From the NCBI RefSeq assembly GCF_030317035.1, contig NZ_JASZYK010000003.1, positions 248,001-312,000 on the forward strand: a DNA stretch of 64,000 nucleotides, in the 5' to 3' direction. Shown here in pieces: positions 26,836 to 35,825 of the stretch (position 1 is the first letter of the stretch; the number at the start of each line of letters is the position of its first letter). The position numbers and the translations under genes were made by a program. Source of the stretch: Variovorax sp. J22G73 (GTDB lineage Bacteria; Pseudomonadota; Gammaproteobacteria; Burkholderiales; Burkholderiaceae_C). The notes under the pieces are model-generated. The model ran no database searches. It saw only the letters and a list, made by a program, of their open reading frames with translations, and was not told where the DNA came from.

Positions 26836-27861
26836 ATGAAACCCAGCGGCCGCGCCACCATCGCCGACGTGGCTGAAGCAGCCGGCGTTTCCAAAGCCAC
26901 CGTCTCGCGCTTCCTCAACCACCGCGAACGCCTGCTGAGCCCCGACATCGCCGCCCGCGTCGAGGTCGCCATCGCCGCGCTGCAGTTCTCGCCGAGCCCG
27001 ATGGCCCAGGCGCTGAGCCACGGCCGCTCGCGCCTCATCGGCCTGATCGTGGCCGACATCACCAACCCCTATTCCGTGGCCGTGCTGCGCGGCGCCGAGA
27101 AGGCCTGCCAGGACGCCGGCTACCTCGTGATGCTGTTCAACCTCGGCAACGAGAGCGAACGCGAGCGCGAGGCCATCGACGCGCTGGCGGGCTACCAGGT
27201 CGACGGCTTCATCCTCAACACGCTGGGCCGCGGCAGCAACGTGGTCGACGCGGTCACGCTGCACGGCAAGCCGGCGGTGCTGGTCGACCGGCGCCACACC
27301 GGCATGCACACCGACTTCGTATCGCTGGACAACCACGCCGCCATGACGGCCACCTGCGGCCACCTGGTCGAAGGCGGCTACCGCGAGCTGCTGTACGTGA
27401 CCGAGCCGCAGAAGGGCGTGAGTTCGCGGCGCGAGCGCACGGCCGCCTTCGGCACCTGCGTCACGGCGCACGAGCCGCGCGTGGCCGGCGAGATCTTCGA
27501 ATGCGTCGAGGGCGGGCACGAGGCGCTCGACGATGCCCTGCGCGCGCTGCGCCAGCGCGCCAAGCGCGGCCGGCGCGCGGCGGTGGTCGCGGGCAACGCG
27601 GTGGTCACGCTGCGCGTGGCGCAGGCCATGGCGCGGCTGCGCTGGCAATTCGGCGACGACCTGGGCTTTGTCGGCTTCGACGATCCCGAATGGGCCTCGC
27701 TCATCGGCCCCGGCCTGAGCACCGTGGCGCAGCCCACCGACGCCATCGGCCGCACGGCCGCCAACTGCCTGATCGAACGGCTGCGCGGCCTCGACGTGCC
27801 GCCGCGCCAGTTGCTGCTGCCGGGCGAGCTGGTGGTCAGGGGATCGTCCCAGGCGCGCTAG
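26836..27861 (+). CDS. ptxS: PtxS, LacI-family repressor of the kgu operon
   Basis: 341 residues: LacI HTH (ATIADVAEAAGVSKATVSRF, LNHRERLLSPDIAARV), hinge helix (SPMAQALSHGRS), then a periplasmic-binding-protein-like effector domain (LIGLIVADITNPYSVAVLRG to LIERLRGLDVPPRQLLLPGELVVRG). Among LacI proteins it fits PtxS by position, last in the kgu operon, and by the PtxS-type palindrome upstream of the operon. 2-Ketogluconate would be the inducer. ATG 26836 is preferred to GTG 26827. Its 3' end enters a 28-bp tandem repeat. Confidence 0.9.
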   Translation: MKPSGRATIADVAEAAGVSKATVSRFLNHRERLLSPDIAARVEVAIAALQFSPSPMAQALSHGRSRLIGLIVADITNPYSVAVLRGAEKACQDAGYLVMLFNLGNESEREREAIDALAGYQVDGFILNTLGRGSNVVDAVTLHGKPAVLVDRRHTGMHTDFVSLDNHAAMTATCGHLVEGGYRELLYVTEPQKGVSSRRERTAAFGTCVTAHEPRVAGEIFECVEGGHEALDDALRALRQRAKRGRRAAVVAGNAVVTLRVAQAMARLRWQFGDDLGFVGFDDPEWASLIGPGLSTVAQPTDAIGRTAANCLIERLRGLDVPPRQLLLPGELVVRGSSQAR

Positions 27862-27928
27862 GCGCCTGCATCGGATCTTGGCGCGCTGAGCGCCTGCATC
27901 GAAACCTGGCGCGCTAGCGTCCTGTAGC
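27853..27928. repeat. 28-bp imperfect tandem repeat at convergent gene ends
   Basis: Units starting GCGCGCT at 27853, 27881 and 27909 (the third shortened) repeat GCGCGCTnnGCGCCTGCATCG with changes. The first carries the ptxS stop codon and the last the stop codon of the GMC gene on the other strand. Confidence 0.75.
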
Positions 27929-29575
27929 GGGTTCAGGCGCCCTGGCGTCCTGCACCGCGCGGTCGAAGGTGATCGGCCCGCGCATCCAGTCTGCCGCGCG
28001 CTCGGCGATCATCACGGTGGGCGCGTTGGTGTTGCCGCCGATCAGCGTCGGCATGACCGAGGCATCGACCACGCGCAGATTCTCAACGCCGTGCACGCGC
28101 AGCTGCGCATCGACCACCGACATCGCGTCCGTGCCCATCCTGCAGGTGCCCACCGGGTGGTAGATGGTGTCGGCGCGCGCGCGAATGTGGCGCTCCAGTT
28201 CTTCGTCGGTGTGGGCGTCGGCCGTGTAGAGCTCGCGGTGCCGGTACTTGGCGAGCGCCGGCGCGCGCAGGATCTCGCGCGTCTTCTTCACGCCCTGCAG
28301 CAGCAGCGCCATGTCTTCCGGTTCCGACAGGAAGCGCGGGTCGATGCGCGGCGCCGAGAGCGGGTCGGCGTCGTTCAGCCGCACCTCGCCGCGGCCCCTG
28401 GGCCGCAGCACGCACACATGGCACGAGAAGCCGAAGCCCATGTGCAGCTTGCGCGCATGGTCGTCGGTGATCGCGATCACGAAGTGCAGCTGCAGGTCGG
28501 GCCGGCGCAGCTCGGGCGACGACTTGACGAAGGCACCGCCCTCGGCGAACGGCGTGGCCACCAGCCCGGTGCCGCGCTTGCGCCATTCGAAAATGGCCTT
28601 CAGCAGCTTCAGCCCGGCCACCGCGCCGATGCCGAAGAGCTCGGTGTCCTTCGAGGTGTACGAGAGGATGAAGTCCGTGTGGTCCTGCAGGTTCTGCCCC
28701 ACGCCCGGCAGCGCATGCCGCAGCGCGATGCCGTGCCTTGCCAGCTCCGCGGGGTCTCCGATGCCCGACAGCATCAGCAGCTGCGGCGAGTTGAACGCGC
28801 CGCCACACAGCACCACCTCGCGCCGCGCGGAAATGGTTTCGGCGGTGCCGCTGCGGCGCACCTCGACGCCCACCGCGCGCCGCCCTTCGAGCACCACGCG
28901 CAGCGCCTGCGCGCCGGTCAGCACCGTGAGGTTCGCGCGCTTCATCGCCAGATGCAGGTAGGCCGCGGCCACCGAGCAGCGCTCGCCGTTCTTCGCGCCG
29001 CCGTGGAACTGCGTGACCTGGTACAGGCCCGCGCCTTCCTGCTCGGGGCCGTTGAAGTCGTCGTTGCGCGGAATGCCGCAGGCCTGCGCGGCGCGCACGA
29101 AGTCGTCGGTGATGGCGCGCGGGCTCTGCTGCTCGGCCACCTGCAGCGGCCCGTCGGCACCGTGCAGCGCGCTCGCGCCGCGCTGGTTGCCCTCGGCGCG
29201 AATGAAGTAGGGCAGCACCTCGTCGAAGGACCAGCCGGCGCAGCCCGCGCGGGCCCAGTCGTCGTAGTCCTCGCGGTGGCCGCGCACGTAGAGCATCGCG
29301 TTGATCGCGCTGGAGCCGCCCAGGCAGCGCCCGCGCGGCTGGTAGCCGCGGCGGCCGCCGAGACCCGGCTGCGGCACGGTCTGGTAGGCGTAGTTGTTGA
29401 TGCGCGGGCGGCCCGGCAGCATCGCCACCGTGGCGGACGGCGCGCGCACCAGGATGCCGCGCCCGTCGCCTCCCGCTTCGAGCAGGCAGACCTGCACGCC
29501 CGGGTCTTCGCTCAGCCGCGAAGCCAGCGTGGCGCCGCCGGAGCCGCCGCCGACGATGACGTAGTCGAATTCCAT
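27914..29575 (-). CDS. GMC-family oxidoreductase (choline-dehydrogenase-like)
   Basis: 553-residue FAD alcohol oxidase/dehydrogenase. Rossmann motif YVIVGGGSGGATLASRLSE at residues 4-22; GMC signature GRCLGGSSAINAMLYVRGHR near 80; second signature GGAFNSPQLLMLSGIG near 255; catalytic His in TIYHPVGTCRMG near 475. No signal peptide, so cytoplasmic. It is divergent from a LysR gene at 29694, the likely regulator. The family acts on choline, long-chain or aromatic alcohols; nothing here fixes the substrate. The C-terminus lies in a tandem repeat. Confidence 0.93.
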   Translation of the reverse strand: MEFDYVIVGGGSGGATLASRLSEDPGVQVCLLEAGGDGRGILVRAPSATVAMLPGRPRINNYAYQTVPQPGLGGRRGYQPRGRCLGGSSAINAMLYVRGHREDYDDWARAGCAGWSFDEVLPYFIRAEGNQRGASALHGADGPLQVAEQQSPRAITDDFVRAAQACGIPRNDDFNGPEQEGAGLYQVTQFHGGAKNGERCSVAAAYLHLAMKRANLTVLTGAQALRVVLEGRRAVGVEVRRSGTAETISARREVVLCGGAFNSPQLLMLSGIGDPAELARHGIALRHALPGVGQNLQDHTDFILSYTSKDTELFGIGAVAGLKLLKAIFEWRKRGTGLVATPFAEGGAFVKSSPELRRPDLQLHFVIAITDDHARKLHMGFGFSCHVCVLRPRGRGEVRLNDADPLSAPRIDPRFLSEPEDMALLLQGVKKTREILRAPALAKYRHRELYTADAHTDEELERHIRARADTIYHPVGTCRMGTDAMSVVDAQLRVHGVENLRVVDASVMPTLIGGNTNAPTVMIAERAADWMRGPITFDRAVQDARAPEPATGR

Positions 29576-29693
29576 GGCGCGTCTGTCCTTGTTGTTGTCA
29601 TTTCGCGCTCACGATTTCAGCCGGTATTGGCGGCGCTGTCGCGCGGGTTTCTACGGTTTGGCCGGGCGCGCTGCGCCGCACCGCGTCTCTTCG

Positions 29694-30596
29694 ATGACTC
29701 AAAATCCGGCGATGGACATCGCATCACTCGAAATCCTCGTGGCCGCCATCGAGGAGAAGAGCCTCTCGCGGGGGGCTGAGCGGGCGCATGTCGTCACGTC
29801 CGCCGCCAGCAAGCGCATCACCGAACTCGAGCGCCAGCTCGGCACGCGCCTGCTGCGCCGCCACGGGCGGGGGGTGGAGCCCACGCCCGCGGGCGCCATG
29901 CTCTACCAGCAGGCCAAGGCCATCCTGCGCACGCTCGCGCAGGTGCAGACTTCGCTGGGCGCCTATTCGGCCAGCGGGGTGCCGAAGATCAGGCTGGTGG
30001 CCAACTCGTCGGCGGTGCAGCAGTTTCTTCCGTCGGAAATCAGCAGCTTCTCGCGCAAGGCACCGGGTTCGCGGGTCGACCTGATGGAGGCCTTCAGCTA
30101 CGACGTGCCGCGCATCGTGGCCGACGGCGAGGCCGACATCGGCGTCTACCACGCAGCCCATCCGGCCTCCGGCGTGGTGTCGATGCCCTACCGCACCGAC
30201 CGCGTCGGGCTGGTCGTGCCCGTGGGGCATGCGCTTTCCCGGCGGGAAACGCTGCGGCTCGAAGACGCGCTCGACCACGACTTTCTGGGCTACTTTCCGC
30301 GTCACAGCCTGGAAGAGTTCATGCAGCTGATGGCGCCCGCGCTGTCGCGGCCGTTGCGCGTGCGCGCCCAGGTCTCCAACCCCGAGGCGCGCTGCGAGCT
30401 GGTGCGCGAGGGCCTGGGCCTGGCCATCGTGCCGGTGGGCATCGCGCGCAACTACGAGGCGCGCATGGGCCTGGTCGTGCTGCCGCTGGAAGACGACTGG
30501 GCGCACCGGCAGCTCTGGGTGTGCGTGGGCGACAGGGCGGCGTTGTCTCCGGCGGCGCACGAGTTTCTCGAGCACCTGCTGTCCGGGCACGGCTGA
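29694..30596 (+). CDS. LysR-family transcriptional regulator
   Basis: 300 residues; HTH near the N-terminus (MDIASLEILVAAIEEKSLSR, AHVVTSAASKRITELE, LLRRHGRGVEPTPAG) and an LTTR effector domain (PKIRLVANSSAVQQFLPSEI, GVYHAAHPASGVVSMPYR). The start could be 29694 or the ATG at 29712, six codons on; neither has a clear ribosome site. Divergent from the GMC oxidoreductase gene across 118 bp, hence probably its regulator. The Bug-receptor unit begins 157 bp downstream on the same strand and might also be a target. Confidence 0.9.
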   Translation: MTQNPAMDIASLEILVAAIEEKSLSRGAERAHVVTSAASKRITELERQLGTRLLRRHGRGVEPTPAGAMLYQQAKAILRTLAQVQTSLGAYSASGVPKIRLVANSSAVQQFLPSEISSFSRKAPGSRVDLMEAFSYDVPRIVADGEADIGVYHAAHPASGVVSMPYRTDRVGLVVPVGHALSRRETLRLEDALDHDFLGYFPRHSLEEFMQLMAPALSRPLRVRAQVSNPEARCELVREGLGLAIVPVGIARNYEARMGLVVLPLEDDWAHRQLWVCVGDRAALSPAAHEFLEHLLSGHG

Positions 30597-30753
30597 AACG
30601 CAGAACAGGGAGAAAGAGCGCGCCGGGGCAGGGCGCGGGAAAAGGAGCTTTGCCGAATCGTCAAAGCAGGGCGCTCCAGCATTCCTAGACTTCGAGTTCG
30701 CCGCGACACCCCCCACCGGGGCGTGCCGCCAGACAGAACAAGGAGACGCCATC

Positions 30754-31758
30754 TTGAATTCCCCCCGCCTGCAGCGCCGCGCCGTGCTGCGCATGGCCAC
30801 GGCCGGCACGGCCTTGGCCGGCGCACCGGCCCTCTTCCTCAGCCCCTGGGCACATGCCGCCGACGCTTTTCCCTCGCGGCCCTTGCGCGTCGTGATTCCG
30901 TTCACCGCCGGCGGCGGCACCGACGTGGTCGGCCGCGTGCTCGGCCAGGCGCTGGCGGCCGAGCTGGGCCAGCCGGTCATCATCGACAACCGGGCCGGCG
31001 CGGGCACCGTGATCGGCTCCGACATCGTCTCGAAGGCGCCCCCCGACGGCTACACGCTGCTGTTGACCACCTCCGCGCTCGCCATCAACGCGTCGCTGGT
31101 GAAGAGCCTGCCCTACGACACGGAGAAGGGCTTCACCGAAGTGGGCCTGATCTGCCACGGCCCCAACGTGCTGGTCACCCGCCCCAACAGCCCGTACAAG
31201 ACGATTGCCGACCTGGTCAAGGCCGCCAAGGCCAACCCCGGCAAGCTGAACTACGGCTCATCGGGCAACGGCTCGGCCGTTCACCTCGCGGGCGAGCTCT
31301 TCAAGAGCATGGCGCAGATCGACATCACGCATGTGCCCTACCGCGGCGCGGGGCCGGCGTACACCGACCTGCTCGGCGGGCAGATCGACATGGTGTTCGG
31401 CACCGCGGGCGGCGTGGCGAAATTCGTCGAGAGCGGAAAGATGCGCGCGGTGGCCGTCACCTCGCCGCAGCGCTCCGCGGCCTACAAGAACGTGCCGGCC
31501 ATCGCGGAAACGCTGCCGGGCTACAGCGCGGAGGTCTGGTACGCGATCTTTGCGCCGGGCGGCACGCCCAGCGCCTTGCTCGACCGGCTCAACGCCGCGC
31601 TGCGCAAGGCGGCCGAGGCGCCGGCCTACCGCGAGCGGCTCGCCGGCGAGGGCCTCACCGTCGCCGTCAACACACCGCAGGACATGACGAAGTTCATGCG
31701 CGCCGAAGAAGCGCGCTGGCGCAAGGTCGTCACCGACGGCCACATCACGATCGATTGA
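30754..31758 (+). CDS. Bug-family (TctC-like) solute-binding protein
   Basis: 334-residue periplasmic receptor of tripartite tricarboxylate transport. Twin-Arg-like signal (LQRRAVLRMATAGTALAGAP, cleaved near AHA-AD); mature start FPSRPLRVVIPFTAGGGTDV; GQPVIIDNRAGAGTVIGSDI; and the ligand loop KLNYGSSGNGSAVHLAGELF. The start is TTG 30754 with AAGGAGA at 30740-30746 as ribosome site; no ATG is in place. No TctA/TctB membrane genes are nearby, so it is an orphan receptor like most Bug proteins. First gene of a unit with two SDRs and a CMD-like protein. Confidence 0.93.
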   Translation: MNSPRLQRRAVLRMATAGTALAGAPALFLSPWAHAADAFPSRPLRVVIPFTAGGGTDVVGRVLGQALAAELGQPVIIDNRAGAGTVIGSDIVSKAPPDGYTLLLTTSALAINASLVKSLPYDTEKGFTEVGLICHGPNVLVTRPNSPYKTIADLVKAAKANPGKLNYGSSGNGSAVHLAGELFKSMAQIDITHVPYRGAGPAYTDLLGGQIDMVFGTAGGVAKFVESGKMRAVAVTSPQRSAAYKNVPAIAETLPGYSAEVWYAIFAPGGTPSALLDRLNAALRKAAEAPAYRERLAGEGLTVAVNTPQDMTKFMRAEEARWRKVVTDGHITID

Positions 31759-31768
31759 TCCCACAGAC

Positions 31769-32587
31769 ATGAAGAACGGAACCGACATGGGCACAGGAAG
31801 ACTGCAAGGCAAGATCGCCATCATCGTGGGCGCGGGGCAGCAGCCCGGCGACACCGTGGGCAACGGCCGCGCGACCGCCGAACGCTTCGCGCAGGAGGGC
31901 GCCACGCTGCTGCTGGTGGACATCAACGAAGCGTGGGCCGAGAGCACGCGAGAAGCCGTCGCCGCCCTGGGCGGCAGCGCCTCGGTGCTGCGCGCGGACA
32001 TCACCCGCGAGGCCGACTGCGCCGCCATCGCCGCCGCATGCATCGAGCGCCACGGCCGCATCGACATCCTGCACAACAACGTGGGGCGCTCCAAAGGCGA
32101 CCGCAAGACCGTCGAGATGGATGCCGACGCCTGGGACACCATCATGGCGATGAACCTGAAGGGCATGTTCATGACCTGCAAGCACGTGCTGCCGCACATG
32201 ATCGAGCGGCAGTCGGGCTGCATCGTCAACATCTCCTCGACCTCGTCGCTCGCCGCTCGCCCCAGCATCACCTACAAGACCAGCAAGGGCGCGGTCAACA
32301 CCATGACCCAGCACATCGCGATGGAGAACGCGCGTCACGGCATCCGCGCCAACGTGATCCTGCCAGGCTTGATCGACACGCCCATGGCCATCGAGCGCCG
32401 CGCGCAGGAACGCGGCGTGTCGCGCGACGTGATCCGCGCCGAGCGCGAGGCGCTGGTGCCGATGGGCCGCATGGGCACGGCGTGGGACGTCGCGAATGCG
32501 GCGCTGTTTCTCGCGTCCGACGAGGCGCGCTACATCACGGGCGTGATCCTGCCGGTGGACGGCGGCCTGCTCGAGAAGAGAGGCTGA
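31769..32587 (+). CDS. SDR-family dehydrogenase
   Basis: 272-residue NAD(P)-dependent short-chain dehydrogenase. The nucleotide loop is atypical, IIVGAGQQPGDTVGNGRATA, with an insertion after the Gly motif; NNVG and the active-site pair Ser (NISSTSSL) and YKTSK are present. The SDR at 35822-36685 has a matching loop (GAGSVGHGWGNGRAIAV), so the two are paralogues from the same small subfamily. Starts at 31769 or the ATG at 31787. Follows the Bug gene by 10 bp. Substrate unknown. Confidence 0.9.
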   Translation: MKNGTDMGTGRLQGKIAIIVGAGQQPGDTVGNGRATAERFAQEGATLLLVDINEAWAESTREAVAALGGSASVLRADITREADCAAIAAACIERHGRIDILHNNVGRSKGDRKTVEMDADAWDTIMAMNLKGMFMTCKHVLPHMIERQSGCIVNISSTSSLAARPSITYKTSKGAVNTMTQHIAMENARHGIRANVILPGLIDTPMAIERRAQERGVSRDVIRAEREALVPMGRMGTAWDVANAALFLASDEARYITGVILPVDGGLLEKRG

Positions 32588-32590
32588 AGC

Positions 32591-33388
32591 ATGGACCTCG
32601 GACTGGCGGGGCGCCATGTGCTCGTGACGGGCGCCAGCCGCGGCATCGGCTTTGCCTGCGTGCAGGCATTCCTGGCGGAGGGCGCGAAGGTGACGATGCT
32701 GTCGCGGGACGAAACCGCCCTGTGCGCCGCCGCGCAGTCGCTGGACGCGGGCGGCCGCGTGCTGTGGCGCGCCGCCGACCTGCGCGATCCGGCGTCTGCG
32801 CTCGCCGCGCTGGAGTCGGCCGAGGCGGCCGAGGCCGGGGCCGGGTTCGGCCCGCTGGACGTGCTGGTCAATTGCGCCGGGGCCGCCAGGCGCAGGCCAC
32901 CCGATGAACTCGATGCCGCCGCCTGGAACGACGCGATGCAGGCGAAGTTCTTCAGCTACATCCACATCATGTCGCCGGCCGTGCAGCGCATGGCGGCGCG
33001 CGGCGCGGGCTGCGTGGTCAACGTCGTCGGCGCGGGTGGCAAGGTCGCCAACCCGACTCACCTGGCTGGTGGCGCCGCCAATGCGGCGCTGCTGCTCGCG
33101 AGCGCCGGCATGGCCGCCGCGTATGCGCGCCAGGGCGTGCGCATCAACGCACTGAACCCCGGCCAGGTCGCCACCGACCGGCTGCGCCAACGGCATGAGG
33201 CGGAAGCCCGGCTGGCCTCGCTCGAAGGCCGGCCCCCACCGGCCGCGCCCGGCGCCGCGCTGCCACTGGGCCGGCCCGCCGAGCCGCGGGAGATCGCCGA
33301 CATGGTGGTCTTTCTTGCATCGCCGCGCGCAAGCTACGTGACCGGCGCCACCATTGCCATGGATGGCGCGACGACGCCGATGATCTGA
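32591..33388 (+). CDS. SDR-family protein lacking the usual catalytic Tyr/Lys
   Basis: 265 residues with an intact coenzyme site (VLVTGASRGIGFACVQAFLA, DVLVNCAGAARR). Where active SDRs have Ser...YxxxK, this one reads NVVGAGGKVANPTHLAGGAANAALL with no Tyr and no Lys. Either it is a non-classical SDR with other catalytic groups or a binding or partner protein. It ends in the standard YVTGATIAMDGATTPM. Starts three bases after the previous SDR stop, so the two are probably made together. Frame and codon use look normal; it is not a pseudogene. Confidence 0.85.
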   Translation: MDLGLAGRHVLVTGASRGIGFACVQAFLAEGAKVTMLSRDETALCAAAQSLDAGGRVLWRAADLRDPASALAALESAEAAEAGAGFGPLDVLVNCAGAARRRPPDELDAAAWNDAMQAKFFSYIHIMSPAVQRMAARGAGCVVNVVGAGGKVANPTHLAGGAANAALLLASAGMAAAYARQGVRINALNPGQVATDRLRQRHEAEARLASLEGRPPPAAPGAALPLGRPAEPREIADMVVFLASPRASYVTGATIAMDGATTPMI

Positions 33389-33447
33389 ACGCGGCGGACA
33401 GCGTGTTTCCCTTGTTCACCTTCACTCCCCGAACCGACACCACCACC

Positions 33448-33963
33448 ATGCGCATCGCTCCCATCGAACCCGGAAGCCGCCCCGAACTCGCCACGCTCGA
33501 GGCCGAGATTGCCAAGCAGCGCGGCCGCGTCTCGCCGCTTTACCAGGTGCTGCTCAACAGCCCGCCCATGGCCCACGGCTGGGAACAGCTGCTGACGGCC
33601 GTGCGGCGCCACAACAGCCTGCCCGAGGCGGCACGCGAACTGGTCATCCTGCGGGTGGCGGTGCTCAACCGTGCGCGCTACGAATACGACGCGCACGTGC
33701 CGATCGCGCTGCAGGCGGGTGCTTCCCAGGCGGCCGTCGATGCGCTGTCGGACCCGTCCGCCATCGGGGCGGGCCTGTCGAGCGACGAGGCGTTGCTCAT
33801 CGAACTCACCGATGCGATGACGCGCGGCATCGATGTGCCGGCCGCGCTGTACCAGCGGGTCAGCGAGCGCTTCACGTCGCAGCAGGTGGTCGATGCGATG
33901 GTCACCATCGGCGCCTACAACATGGTGTCGAGATTTCTCGTGGCGCTCGAGATCGGGCACTGA
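33448..33963 (+). CDS. Carboxymuconolactone-decarboxylase-family protein
   Basis: 171 residues of the AhpD-like helical fold: RVSPLYQVLLNSPPMAHGWE, LPEAARELVILRVAVLNRAR, YEYDAHVPIALQAGAS, and QQVVDAMVTIGAYNMVSRFL. The CxxC of AhpD peroxidases is absent (RYEYDAH), so it belongs to the CMD-type group, often lactone-metabolising or of unknown activity. The ATG at 33448 fits the family start; a longer frame from 33403 lacks support. Last gene of the unit, convergent with the LysR gene at 33974. Confidence 0.85.
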   Translation: MRIAPIEPGSRPELATLEAEIAKQRGRVSPLYQVLLNSPPMAHGWEQLLTAVRRHNSLPEAARELVILRVAVLNRARYEYDAHVPIALQAGASQAAVDALSDPSAIGAGLSSDEALLIELTDAMTRGIDVPAALYQRVSERFTSQQVVDAMVTIGAYNMVSRFLVALEIGH

Positions 33964-33973
33964 GCCCGGCGGT

Positions 33974-34873
33974 TCATTCGGCCTTGACGCTGCCGTAGTG
34001 TTCGAGCGCCAGCTCGCGCAGCACCTGCGCGGCCCAACGGCTGGTTCGCGTGGCGGGCCGCGCCTTCGGAATGGCGAGCACGATGCGGTTGCGGATGGCC
34101 GGCGCATGGATGGCCGCGCGATGCAGCGGCTTGTCGTAGGTCCAGAGGCGCACCGCGCTTTGCGGCAACACGGTGTACGACACGCCGCGCGCCACCAGCG
34201 ACAGCACGGTCTGCACCGAGTCGACCTCCGCCACGATCGACAGCGGCATGCCGCGCGGCTTGGTCTCGCGCTCGAGCAACTGGCGCAGCGCGTTCGGCCC
34301 GCTCGGCATCACGAGCGGCAGCGCGGTCACATCGACCAGCTTCATGCGGCGCGGCAGCGGCTGCGGGCCGATCACGATCAGCGGTTCGCGCGCCAGCGTT
34401 TCCTCCTGCATCTGGGGGGAGGGCGGCGGGTCGAACAGGATGGCCAGGTCGAGCTTGCCTGCCACCAGCCATTCGCGCAGCCGGATGCTCAGGCCCTCGA
34501 CCACGCTGATGACGGCGTCGGGAAACTTCGCCCGAAAGCGTTCCACCAGGTCGGCCGCGAGCACGTGCGCCACGCGCGGTGGCAGGCCGATCACGACACG
34601 GCCGTGCGGGCTCGCACGCCGCTCCTGCATGTCGGCCCGGGCATGCTCGGCCGCCTCGAGGATGGTGCGCGCATGCGCAAGCAGCGCAAGGCCCGACTCG
34701 GTCGCCTCGACGCCGCGGCCCGTGCGAACCAGCAGCGGCTGGCCGACTTCTTCTTCGAGCAGGAGGATCTGCCGGCTCAGCGCGGGCTGCGACATGTGCA
34801 GCGAGGCCGCCCCGCGGCTGAAGCTGCCCGACTCGACGACGGCGACGAAATAGTTCAAGCGGGTGAAGTCCAT
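33974..34873 (-). CDS. LysR-family transcriptional regulator
   Basis: 299 residues, starting MDFTRLNYFVAVVESGSFSR, with the HTH MSQPALSRQILLLEEEVGQP and effector domain from about 90 (PHGRVVIGLPPRVAHVLAAD). It resembles the Nac/CynR branch that regulates aromatic and nitrogen metabolism. It is divergent from the LigI-like hydrolase gene, with a dyad symmetry between them, and is therefore its likely regulator. It also ends 10 bp from the CMD-like gene of the neighbouring unit and could connect both units. Confidence 0.92.
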   Translation of the reverse strand: MDFTRLNYFVAVVESGSFSRGAASLHMSQPALSRQILLLEEEVGQPLLVRTGRGVEATESGLALLAHARTILEAAEHARADMQERRASPHGRVVIGLPPRVAHVLAADLVERFRAKFPDAVISVVEGLSIRLREWLVAGKLDLAILFDPPPSPQMQEETLAREPLIVIGPQPLPRRMKLVDVTALPLVMPSGPNALRQLLERETKPRGMPLSIVAEVDSVQTVLSLVARGVSYTVLPQSAVRLWTYDKPLHRAAIHAPAIRNRIVLAIPKARPATRTSRWAAQVLRELALEHYGSVKAE

Positions 34874-34887
34874 GCGAATGCATTTTA

Positions 34888-34919
34888 CGGATAGCTGATA
34901 TCCGGAAAAAGCAGATATC
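34888..34919. promoter_or_regulatory. LysR-type operator dyad before the LigI-like gene
   Basis: A perfect inverted repeat CGGATA-GCTGA-TATCCG lies at 34888-34904, with a further GATATC at 34914-34919, in the 88-bp gap between the divergent LysR and LigI-like genes. A palindrome plus a second half-site fits LTTR recognition and activation sites. Confidence 0.6.
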
Positions 34920-34961
34920 GAGCGAGGGGCGCCGCAACACAATTCACTGAGAGACAACGAC

Positions 34962-35825
34962 ATGCCAACCACCTTGACCTACAACCCGCGGCCTTCCGCG
35001 CCACGCCTGAGGCTGCCGCCCGGTGCCTGCGACGCGCACGTGCATGTCTTCGGGCCGGCCGCGCGCTTTCCCTTTTCCGACACGCTGGCCTGGACGCCCG
35101 CGGACGCGCCGAAGGAAAAGCTCTTCGCCCTGCACGAACACCTGGGCATCGAGCGCTGCGTGATCGTGCAGTCGCTGGTGCACGGCTTCGACAACCGCGC
35201 CGTCGAGGATGCGATTGCCGCCGGCGGCGGACGCTACCTGGGCGTGGCGCTCGTGCCGCTGGACATCTCCGACGCCGAGCTTTCGCGCCTCGCCGCGGCC
35301 GGGTTCCGCGGCGTGCGCTTCAACTTCATGAAGCACCTGGGGGCCTCGGGCAGCGTGGAAGACATCGTCGCCTTCACGCGCCGGCTCGCGCCCCTGGGCA
35401 TGCACCTGCAGGTGCATTTCGAAAGCAGCCTGGTGCACGCGCTGGCCGCGCCGCTTGCCCGCAGCGCGGTGCCCGTGGTCATCGATCACATCGGCCGCGT
35501 CGATGCCTCGCTCGGCGCGGGCCATGCCGACTTCGCGGCGCTGCGTACGCTGCTGCGCAACACGTTGTTTCGCGTCAAGTTGAGCGGCATCGACCGCATT
35601 TCGGACGACGCGGACTATGCGCAGGGCATCGAACTCGCGCGCCTGCTGGCCGACGAGTTTCCCGAACGCTGCCTGTGGGGCACCGACTGGCCGCACCCCA
35701 ACCACCACCACGTGCCTGACGACGGCGTGCTCGTCGATGCGCTGGCGCAGATCGCGCCGGACGACGCGTTGCGCACGCAGATCCTGGTGCGCAACCCCCT
35801 CGACTTCTACCGCTTCGACGCATGA
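34962..35825 (+). CDS. LigI-like amidohydrolase (2-pyrone-4,6-dicarboxylate lactonase type)
   Basis: 287 residues of the amidohydrolase-2 superfamily. Barrel elements are ACDAHVHVFGPAARFPFSDT (HxH metal motif), IVQSLVHGFDN, RGVRFNFMKHLG, HLQVHFES, PVVIDHIGRVD and LWGTDWPHPNHHH (the catalytic Asp). These track LigI, which opens the pyrone lactone ring made from protocatechuate, almost element for element. The rest of that route (LigJ, LigK) is not present, so a related lactone may be the real substrate. First gene of a six-gene unit; the next SDR starts at its stop (ATGA). Confidence 0.85.
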   Translation: MPTTLTYNPRPSAPRLRLPPGACDAHVHVFGPAARFPFSDTLAWTPADAPKEKLFALHEHLGIERCVIVQSLVHGFDNRAVEDAIAAGGGRYLGVALVPLDISDAELSRLAAAGFRGVRFNFMKHLGASGSVEDIVAFTRRLAPLGMHLQVHFESSLVHALAAPLARSAVPVVIDHIGRVDASLGAGHADFAALRTLLRNTLFRVKLSGIDRISDDADYAQGIELARLLADEFPERCLWGTDWPHPNHHHVPDDGVLVDALAQIAPDDALRTQILVRNPLDFYRFDA

